This document shows, piece by piece, positions 58,052 to 64,000 of a stretch of 64,000 nt of DNA. Positions within the stretch are counted from its first letter, which is position 1; every line of letters begins with the position of its first letter. The stretch lies in the NCBI RefSeq assembly GCF_007990635.1, contig NZ_AP019846.1, positions 310,001 through 374,000 of the forward strand. The letters are read 5' to 3'. The translations under genes and the position numbers were made by a program. Below the pieces are notes generated by a model. That model saw nothing but the letters and a program-made list of their open reading frames with translations, did no database searches and was not told the DNA's origin. Source of the stretch: Leptotrichia hongkongensis. Lineage in GTDB: Bacteria; Fusobacteriota; Fusobacteriia; Fusobacteriales; Leptotrichiaceae.

Positions 58052-58570
58052 TTAGTAAACCACTTTGAAGCCTTCCTCTTCCAGTTCCTGTTGTCTTATT
58101 TCTAAAAACTGAACATTTATCAGATAGAGAATTTGAAAAAGTTCATCATTTGTGCTGATTGAATTATCTATAAAATCTCCAATGAATAGCATATCTTGAA
58201 AAGCGAGTGCCTTATTTGTTGGAAGTTCCAGTAAATAATAGTTTCCTTCTTCTTTATTGATTGTCTGTTTTGTAAGATATTCGACTGCATAGTCTGAAGC
58301 AGTTATATAACGGTACATATCACCATCATATTTACATTTCATCTGAAATACTACGAGCCTTCTTTCTTTTAATGCTTTAACAATTTCAGGATTTGCAACA
58401 TCAGCTGGTATTTCCTCATCTTTATATTTTTCTGTATCTTCATAAATTAATCTTGCCTTACTATTTGTTTTTAGCTCTTTAGGAATATAGCACATAATTC
58501 TTTCAGTCTGTTCTGTAGAAAAACTTAAACTAGAAAATATAAGTGCTAGTATAATAATTATTTTTTTCAT
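58052..58570 (-). CDS. Secreted protein of unknown function
   Basis: The 172-residue precursor starts at ATG 58570, supported by GAAAGGA six bases upstream; an in-frame ATG at 58594 is less likely. The signal peptide is MKKIIIILALIFSSLSFS. The mature part has two cysteines (MCYIPKEL, KCKYDGD) and an acidic C-terminal helix. The repeat at 58622-58726 lies just upstream, and the gene may have no promoter other than within it. Confidence 0.7.
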   Translation of the reverse strand: MKKIIIILALIFSSLSFSTEQTERIMCYIPKELKTNSKARLIYEDTEKYKDEEIPADVANPEIVKALKERRLVVFQMKCKYDGDMYRYITASDYAVEYLTKQTINKEEGNYYLLELPTNKALAFQDMLFIGDFIDNSISTNDELFQILYLINVQFLEIRQQELEEEGFKVVY

Positions 58571-58621
58571 TTTATTTCCTTTCATATAATACAAGATAGA
58601 ATGAAAAGTTATTCAAATGTA

Positions 58622-58726
58622 TAGTAAAACTTATTTAAAACCAAACTCAAAAGTTATGACTACTTTACTCAAACCTTAAATTTATAAGTTTTAGCAGTTT
58701 AATTTAAAATAGGTTTGAGTATATTA
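58622..58726 (+). repeat. Dispersed ~105-bp intergenic repeat, copy 4
   Basis: The long stem pairs TACTCAAACCT with AGGTTTGAGTA perfectly, a compensated change compared with copies 2 and 3 (CCC/GGG). It lies between the start of the secreted-protein gene and the end of the PepSY gene. Confidence 0.85.
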
Positions 58727-58766
58727 TATAATAGAAAAGAAATTTTCACAAATAAAATCTCAAAAA

Positions 58767-58806
58767 AATATCCTCTTTAGTCTATTATTAAACTTTAGAG
58801 GATATT
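58767..58806 (-). terminator. Terminator of the two-component operon
   Basis: On the minus strand AATATCCTCT pairs with AGAGGATATT and a run of T follows, just after the PepSY gene stop. Confidence 0.8.
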
Positions 58807-58813
58807 TATCTTA

Positions 58814-59425
58814 CTAATTTTCATTTACTTCCCAAGTTATTACTTCACCTGTTATAGCATCAATGTCGAATTTATATTCTGTATTTTTATACACAATTCT
58901 TCCTTCATAAATTTTTCTTCCTTTTTCACTATCTAGCTGAATATTTGTAACATTGATTTTTTTCGCACCAGTAATCCGTGCAACCGCTATTTCTTTTGCT
59001 TTTTCCATTCCAATATATTTTGGTGTTTTTCTTATTTCTGTATCACTGCCATTTGTATTGATAATTTTACCATTATCTCTTATTGTTGTTGAAGCGGATA
59101 TTCGTTCTTTTTCACTGTAACTCAGAACTTTTCCTGTATTAGCGTCAATGTTATATTTGTATTTTTTCCGTTCTGTATAAAATTCTATTTCATAAATGAA
59201 TTTTCTATTTTCTTTATCCAAACGAATTTTAGTCATTTTTGCCATATTTTTTGCCACTTTTGAATGATTCAATGCAAGTTGTTTTGCCTGTTCAATCGAA
59301 ATTTTTACATCGACATTAAAAACTCTTACAGTTTTAGCCTTTTTAGGTGAATTTCCATTTGCAAAAGCTCCTGTTACTATAATAAAAAATGAAATAAGTA
59401 ATGTTTTTAAAAAATTATTTTTCAT
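58814..59425 (-). CDS. PepSY-domain exported protein
   Basis: The 203-residue precursor has a signal peptide (ISFFIIVTGAFANG) and two PepSY repeats: KISIEQAKQLALNH with YEIEFYTERKKYKYNIDANTG, then MEKAKEIAVARITGAK with YEGRIVYKNTEYKFDIDAITG. PepSY domains often inhibit peptidases or sense ligands. Its ATG overlaps the kinase stop by one base (TAATG), so it is part of the two-component operon. Confidence 0.88.
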   Translation of the reverse strand: MKNNFLKTLLISFFIIVTGAFANGNSPKKAKTVRVFNVDVKISIEQAKQLALNHSKVAKNMAKMTKIRLDKENRKFIYEIEFYTERKKYKYNIDANTGKVLSYSEKERISASTTIRDNGKIINTNGSDTEIRKTPKYIGMEKAKEIAVARITGAKKINVTNIQLDSEKGRKIYEGRIVYKNTEYKFDIDAITGEVITWEVNEN

Positions 59426-60786
59426 TATTCCTCCTTTTTCAGCCTAAATATAAACGAACTTCCTTTTCCAATTTCACTTTCTACAGCAATTTCTCCTTTG
59501 TGTGCCTCTATAATCCATTTTACCATTGATAAACCAAGTCCTAGATTTTCTGTTGATCTGGAACTTTCCACCTGATAAAATCGTCCCCATATTTTAGGTA
59601 TATTTTCTTTTTCAATACCAATTCCATCATCAATAATTTTACAGATTGCAAAATCTTTATCCTGTGTTAATTTTATCCATATATTACCGTTTTCACGACC
59701 ATAGTTAATTGCATTTGAAATTAAATTTACAAAGACTCTCATAATCATTGTCTCATCACCAACAATAAAAATATCTTCCTCTATTTCAGAATAAATTTTT
59801 ATATTTTTATTGTCTGCACTATGTTGCTGGCTGTCAGCAATAAGATGTGTCATTTCACTTATATTTATTTTATCAAAATTAAGTTTCTGATTTCCTCTGT
59901 CCATTCTCGATAAAGTCAAAAGCTGTGAGATTAGTTTTGACATCTTTTTAGTTTCATCTAGTACAGAAGAAATTGTATTTTTTGCATTTTCTATTGAATT
60001 TAGATTTTCAAGTCCATATTCACATTCGGAAATTATGATTGACACAGGCGTCCGTAATTCGTGTGAAACATCAGATGTAAACTGTGCTTCTCTTTCAAAG
60101 GAGTTTTGTAGTCTATCAAACATTGTATCAAATGTATTTGCCAAAGTGTAAATTTCATCATTTCCTTCTCCAATGTTAATTCTTTGTGTCAAATTGTTTC
60201 CCTCATTTATTTTTTCTGCTGCCTCCCTTATTTTTTCTATTGGCCTAAATGCCTTCTTTGTTATAAAGTATCCGCTTATTGCGGAGAATAATAAGAAAAA
60301 TGGTAATACAATCAGAGAAATTAAAACAATTGTTTCAATAATATTTTCAGCTTCTGTCGCAGGAGTGATTCCTCGAATATGAACAATACCATAATCTTGA
60401 AAATTCTTTTTGCTATCAAAAATATACCATTTTTTATTTTTATGTTTTATAATTCTCACATCATTTTTATCAGAAAAAGTTTCATCGTATTCAAAATCTA
60501 GTGGAATGTCTCCATAAATAAACCCTGTTTCGTCATTATAAACTGATAAATGAACATTATTATTAAAAATAATAAAATCATTATCAATAGTAAGTTCGCC
60601 ATCATAAACTTCAATTTCATCGAATGCTGAAATTACGGAGCTTTTTAAATTTTTGTAAGCGTTTGCCCGTATAAGATTTTCGCTGATATAGATTATTGTT
60701 GTAAGAAATATGATTATAAGGCTTATCATAAGACCAATGTACCAGAAAGCTATTTTAGATTTTATAGAAAATTTATTCATTCTCAT
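59425..60786 (-). CDS. Sensor histidine kinase
   Basis: The product (about 453 residues) has two membrane segments around an extracytoplasmic loop, a HAMP domain (FRPIEKIREAAEKINEGN), HisKA with phospho-acceptor SHELRTP (His near 243), and a HATPase domain with NLISNAINYG, DDGIGIEKENIPKIWGRFYQ and GLGLSMVKWIIEAH. I choose ATG 60786, which has GAGG seven bases upstream. The gene overlaps the regulator gene by about 14 bases. The signal is unknown. Confidence 0.95.
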   Translation of the reverse strand: MRMNKFSIKSKIAFWYIGLMISLIIIFLTTIIYISENLIRANAYKNLKSSVISAFDEIEVYDGELTIDNDFIIFNNNVHLSVYNDETGFIYGDIPLDFEYDETFSDKNDVRIIKHKNKKWYIFDSKKNFQDYGIVHIRGITPATEAENIIETIVLISLIVLPFFLLFSAISGYFITKKAFRPIEKIREAAEKINEGNNLTQRINIGEGNDEIYTLANTFDTMFDRLQNSFEREAQFTSDVSHELRTPVSIIISECEYGLENLNSIENAKNTISSVLDETKKMSKLISQLLTLSRMDRGNQKLNFDKINISEMTHLIADSQQHSADNKNIKIYSEIEEDIFIVGDETMIMRVFVNLISNAINYGRENGNIWIKLTQDKDFAICKIIDDGIGIEKENIPKIWGRFYQVESSRSTENLGLGLSMVKWIIEAHKGEIAVESEIGKGSSFIFRLKKEE

Positions 60787-61456
60787 TATCAATCCTCAAT
60801 ACATAACCGAGTCCACGAACTGTGTGAATAAGTTTTGGAGTATAGCTGTCATCAATCTTTTTCCTCAAATATCTGATATATACGTCTATTACATTAGTTC
60901 CACCTTCATAGTCATAATTCCAGATATGGTCTTCTATTCTTTCTCTTGATAAAATTTTTCCTTTATTTCGTATTAGATATTCCAAAATTGAATATTCTCT
61001 ACCTGATAGTTTTATTAATAAATCATCTCTAAAAACAGTCTTGGCATCAAGGTCGACTTTAAGATTGGCTATTGTAATTACATTGTCGGCATTTCCAGAA
61101 TTGCGTCTTAAAAGCACACGGATACGAGCCATAAGTTCTTCAAAGATAAAAGGTTTCACAAGATAGTCATCTGCACCGTAATCTAGTCCTTTAACTTTAT
61201 CATCTATATTGTCTCTTGCTGTTAAAAGTAATATCGGAACTTTATTTTTCTTTGCCCTTATTCTTTTAATCACTTCAAATCCATCAAGTTTTGGAAGCAT
61301 AATATCTAGAATTATTGCATCATATTCAGTTCCTTCCACGTATCTGACTGCTTCTTCTCCATCAAAACAGCTATCAACGCCATAATATTCCTTTTCCAGC
61401 TTTTTTGTAATAAGGTCATTTAATTTCTTTTCGTCTTCTACAACTAATAATCTCAT
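60773..61456 (-). CDS. OmpR-family response regulator
   Basis: The 227-residue protein has a receiver domain (VVEDEKK, phospho-acceptor D51 in ILDIMLPK, LLTARD, DYLVKPF) and a winged-helix effector domain typical of OmpR/PhoB (SGREYSILEYLIRNKG, VYIRYLRKKID, TVRGLGYVL). It is cotranscribed with the kinase downstream. Its ATG overlaps the stop of the small ORF upstream by one base. Confidence 0.97.
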   Translation of the reverse strand: MRLLVVEDEKKLNDLITKKLEKEYYGVDSCFDGEEAVRYVEGTEYDAIILDIMLPKLDGFEVIKRIRAKKNKVPILLLTARDNIDDKVKGLDYGADDYLVKPFIFEELMARIRVLLRRNSGNADNVITIANLKVDLDAKTVFRDDLLIKLSGREYSILEYLIRNKGKILSRERIEDHIWNYDYEGGTNVIDVYIRYLRKKIDDSYTPKLIHTVRGLGYVLRIDNENE

Positions 61457-61680
61457 TATCTTTCACTCTCTTCCGTTTCCATTAGTGTACATTGATTTTT
61501 TTCACAAAATAATTTTAATTGTTCTATTTTTGTTGTTTTTTCACAATTTTGATTACTTTCTACAAATAATTCACTTTTATTATACCTTATAAATACCGAC
61601 AAAAACAGAGAAAGAAGAAAAAATCTTTTTATAAAGATTTTATAATTACTAGATTTAATTAAATATTCCATTATTTCCAT
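61456..61680 (-). CDS. Small ORF upstream of the response regulator
   Basis: The 74-residue protein has one hydrophobic segment near the start (FFLLSLFLSVFIRY) and a Cys-containing charged tail (NCEKTTKIEQLKLFCEKNQC). ATG 61680 has AAGGA nine bases upstream and overlaps the preceding gene by ten bases. Its stop overlaps the regulator start. The tight coupling suggests it belongs to the signalling unit, for example as a membrane partner. No family is recognised. Confidence 0.6.
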   Translation of the reverse strand: MEIMEYLIKSSNYKIFIKRFFLLSLFLSVFIRYNKSELFVESNQNCEKTTKIEQLKLFCEKNQCTLMETEESER

Positions 61681-62366
61681 TTTATCTTATCCTTATTTTT
61701 GGCAGCTAAAAATGATCCTCCACCTGTCAATCCTGCTCCTAAAAGAATTAAAATAATATTTGCCGTAAAAACACCTAGAACAAGCGAAACAAGTCCACCA
61801 CCGATTAATCTTGCCACAAATTTCTGAAGTGTACGATTTTTATAATTCGTTTCAGGATTACTTGGATTATTATAAGAATTGTTAGTATTTACATTGTCAA
61901 TACTATTGTTATTCATATCACGAAAATTACTATTATTCTTAGCTTCCTTAAATTCGATAGCTTCAGTTTTTCCTGGTTGCTGTGTTTCCCAATTTTCAGC
62001 TTCTTTCATCATTCTTTCTCCATTACTTCTAAAAGAATTATTTGTATCATTGAATAAAATTCCATTCATTCTCAAAACCTGTGCATCTTCTTCTGTAAAC
62101 GGATACCATCCTTGTTTAATAAGTTTTTTGACATGCATTTCATTATATTTAAGACCAAATATAGCTGATAAAATAAATATTAATGGGAAAAATATCAGCC
62201 CAGCTGTACCAATTACAATGAAAGCAATTCCAGCAATCATATAATCTCCTTTAATTAAAGGATATATAAATCCTAGAAAAAATGCCGCTTTTGAAAATCC
62301 AAATTTTACTTCTTTTCTCAAAATTCCATTTTCCAATATTGCTCTTTTTCCATTTATCTGATTCAT
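61671..62366 (-). CDS. DUF2628-like membrane protein
   Basis: The 231-residue protein has an N-terminal region like DUF2628 (KFGFSKAAFFLGFIYPLIKGDY with GLKYNEMHVKKLIKQGWYPF), a linker of Asn/Ser-rich low complexity (NNNSIDNVNTNNSYNN) and a C-terminal glycine-rich membrane pair. It is the first gene of the two-component operon. AAAAGGAG precedes ATG by several bases. The function of DUF2628 proteins is unknown. Confidence 0.65.
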   Translation of the reverse strand: MNQINGKRAILENGILRKEVKFGFSKAAFFLGFIYPLIKGDYMIAGIAFIVIGTAGLIFFPLIFILSAIFGLKYNEMHVKKLIKQGWYPFTEEDAQVLRMNGILFNDTNNSFRSNGERMMKEAENWETQQPGKTEAIEFKEAKNNSNFRDMNNNSIDNVNTNNSYNNPSNPETNYKNRTLQKFVARLIGGGLVSLVLGVFTANIILILLGAGLTGGGSFLAAKNKDKIKWK

Positions 62367-62401
62367 GAGTAATCATCTCCTTTTATTTTTTATATATTTT
62401 A

Positions 62402-62450
62402 TTTTCAAAAATATGATATTATCAAAACATTAAAGTAAAATGAGAGTTTT
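62402..62450 (-). promoter_or_regulatory. Shared 49-bp upstream motif, copy 2
   Basis: This is the partner of 57372-57420 (37 of 49 positions alike). It lies 36 bases ahead of the first gene of the two-component operon. The matching distance to each gene supports a shared regulatory role. The remainder of 62451-62729 shows only AT-rich sequence. Confidence 0.5.
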
Positions 62451-62729
62451 CATATTTTTTAAATTTGTAGTAAGATTACTGCAATTTTAATTATCAGGAT
62501 AGACATTTATTATTAAGATAAGGATTTGCAACAATGAGTAATCCTTAAAAAAAATATAGTAAAAACTGTTGTTACATAAAATAATTTAATAATAAATCTT
62601 ATTAGAAAATATAAACTATGTTAAAGATAATAAATTTTACTTTTTTGATAATATATTGTGTAATTTAAAAATTATTAAACATTTGCTATTTAAATTAAAG
62701 AATAGTATATATTTTATAAAAAAGAAAAA

Positions 62730-62746
62730 CTCAGAAAATTTCTGAG
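62730..62746 (-). terminator. Terminator of RNase P RNA
   Basis: On the minus strand CTCAGAAA pairs with TTTCTGAG, followed by TTTTTC. Confidence 0.85.
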
Positions 62747-62747
62747 T

Positions 62748-63098
62748 CTAGGTAGGCCTTGGTATAAGCCGGATTCTGTATTTGTTAATCATTTATCTAA
62801 ATCAATAATTGCTTATGGATTTTAGCGAGCTACCAATCAAGTCAAGACGGGCCGCCTCTTAATAACTTTCTGCTTGCTCTTGCTTTGGGAGGGGTTTACC
62901 TAGCTAATTTAATCTCTTAAATTACTGGTAGTCTCTTACACTACCTTTTCACCCTTACCTGAAAAAGACAGGCGGTTTCTTTTCTGTGGCACTTTCCTTA
63001 AGATTTCTCCCAGCAGCCGTTAGCTGCCTCCCTTGCCCTGCAAAGTCCAGACTTTCCTCTTAAAAATAAATTTTCAAGCGATTAACTCCAAAACCTGA
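62748..63098 (-). ncRNA. rnpB: RNase P RNA (catalytic subunit)
   Basis: The minus strand carries the universal segments GAGGAAAGTCTGGACT near the 5' end and AGAATCCGGCTTATACCAAGG near the 3' end (positions about 63058 and 62760). The terminal helix P1 can form from AGGTTTTGG and CCAAGGCCT with two G-U pairs, which sets the ends. The length of about 350 bases fits the bacterial A type. RNase P matures tRNA 5' ends. It has its own promoter and terminator. Confidence 0.95.
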
Positions 63099-63102
63099 AT
63101 TT

Positions 63103-63132
63103 ATAGTAACATTTTTTATCTATTTTTGTCAA
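63103..63132 (-). promoter_or_regulatory. Promoter of rnpB
   Basis: On the minus strand TTGACA (63127-63132) and TACTAT (63103-63108) are 18 bases apart, with the RNA start about six bases downstream. Confidence 0.75.
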
Positions 63133-63205
63133 TTTATTTCTATTTCAAAATAAAGATTATAATTTTTTAAGAAAAAACCAATAGTAAAAAAATATACCTA
63201 TCATA

Positions 63206-63311
63206 TAGTAAAATTGCTTTAAAACTAAACTCAAAAGGCTATGACTATTTTACTCAAAACCTAAATTATATAATTTTTAGTAGTTTAATTTTAAATAGGT
63301 TTGAGTATATT
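63206..63311 (+). repeat. Dispersed ~105-bp intergenic repeat, copy 5
   Basis: AGTAAAAT pairs with ATTTTACT in full (compare AGTAAAAC/GTTTTACT in copy 2), and ACTCAAAACCT pairs with AGGTTTGAGT with one bulged A. It lies in the 410-base gap between rnpB and dapH. The rest of the gap, apart from the rnpB promoter, shows no gene. Confidence 0.85.
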
Positions 63312-63509
63312 TTTAAAATATTATCGGAAACAAATGTTTAATATAAAATTTAAATTCCGTTATTTATATATTGAAAATGAATTATATTTAATCAAAATAA
63401 AAAATTAAAAAACAAATTACAGTTGTAAAAATCAGAAAAAAATGCTAAAATACGGAAAATACAATGATTAGAAAATCATAATATGTAAAAATAAAACTGG
63501 AGGAATAGA

Positions 63510-64000
63510 ATGACTGAATTGGAAAAATCAAAGGCGATTATTCAATATATTGCTGATGCCAAGAAGACAACACCTGTGGAACTTTATACAGATGAAGAGA
63601 TAAAAAATGCTTATTCTTGTAAAGTAATAGGAAAAGAAGGCTTAAAGATAGTTTTTGGAGATTGGGAAGAAATTGAAAAAATTATTAGTGAAAATAATCT
63701 TACTAATTATTATCTGAAAAATGATAGGAGAAATTCTGGTGTTCCTATGCTTGATATTAAAAATATTAATGCAAGAATTGAGCCAGGAGTGTTTATTCGT
63801 GATAAAGTAACCATTGGAGACAGAGCTGTTATAATGATGGGAGCTGTTATAAATATCGGTGCTGAAATTGGTGAAGGAACAATGATTGATATGAACGTTG
63901 TACTTGGTGGACGTGCAAAAGTTGGTAAAAATTGTCACATTGGTGCAGGAGCCGTACTTGCAGGAGTTATTGAGCCGCCTTCAGCAGATCCAGTAGTTAT
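63510..64000 (+). CDS. dapH: Tetrahydrodipicolinate N-acetyltransferase (5' part)
   Basis: DapH acetylates tetrahydrodipicolinate in the acetylase branch of lysine and diaminopimelate synthesis. The visible 163 codons include the N-terminal domain with FGDWEEIE and [15 protein letters not shown], then the left-handed beta-helix start ([58 protein letters not shown]). The gene runs off the window end, so the C-terminus is unseen. GGAGGA precedes ATG. Confidence 0.96.
   Translation, partial: MTELEKSKAIIQYIADAKKTTPVELYTDEEIKNAYSCKVIGKEGLKIVFGDWEEIEKIISENNLTNYYLKNDRRNSGVPMLDIKNINARIEPGVFIRDKVTIGDRAVIMMGAVINIGAEIGEGTMIDMNVVLGGRAKVGKNCHIGAGAVLAGVIEPPSADPVV

Noticed and set aside
63313-63509. A lysine riboswitch ahead of dapH
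   Set aside because: The leader is short and AT-rich, with no recognisable lysine-riboswitch core or terminator stem.

Overview
The window is a low-GC, densely coded bacterial chromosome segment. Gene order (rpoB-rpoC, gmk-rpoZ, dnaG-rpoD), very AT-rich codon use and protein character fit the Fusobacteriota, most likely the genus Leptotrichia or a close relative. That assignment is inferred from remembered protein character, not from a database search.

Layout. (1) 1-13.6 kb, plus strand: transcription and replication core (rpoB, rpoC, gmk, rpoZ, dnaG, rpoD), a divergent RpoD-like paralogue and a Nif3-family gene. (2) 13.6-17.5 kb: a tRNA-Leu next to a fragment of an IS end, then miaB, rho and a small cupin gene. 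(3) 17.5-22.2 kb, minus strand: rnfD, a low-complexity ORF and rnfC (no other rnf genes here), a nitronate monooxygenase-like gene and a frameshifted gene. (4) 22.4-28.5 kb, plus strand: a DUF262/DUF1524 gene with a degenerate HNH motif, then a five-gene cluster of HMA-like proteins around a P1B-type ATPase that resembles ferrosome (fez) clusters. (5) 28.6-34.9 kb: gpmA, a DUF2721 gene, glmU, prs, a tsaC/sua5-like gene, an unknown gene and a PilB/GspE-type ATPase. (6) 35.0-36.8 kb: a gene for an exported protein broken by a 1,083-bp insertion sequence with a 28-bp target duplication. (7) 37.1-44.3 kb: CIRCE-controlled hrcA-grpE-dnaK, then mazEF, an aldose epimerase gene and a membrane protein gene before dnaJ. 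(8) 44.7-57.3 kb, minus strand: a glycogen/maltodextrin phosphorylase, then an accessory envelope region with lipoproteins, a TraX-family protein, four complete DUF6683-like secreted proteins plus one remnant, and a duplicated membrane protein. (9) 57.3-62.5 kb: an Abi-family remnant, a secreted protein, and an operon encoding a DUF2628-like protein, a small ORF, a response regulator, a histidine kinase and a PepSY protein. (10) 62.7-64 kb: RNase P RNA (minus strand) and the start of dapH, cut by the window end.

Features that conventional annotation would miss include a ~105-bp intergenic repeat in five copies with compensatory changes in a predicted stem, a 49-bp motif shared by two minus-strand operon promoters, a decayed tandem duplication in the DUF6683 region, and several one-base frameshifts in or near A-runs. 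The strongest candidate for an under-described system is the HMA/P1B-ATPase cluster at 24.3-28.5 kb. All assignments come from reading the sequence; no search or folding program was run.
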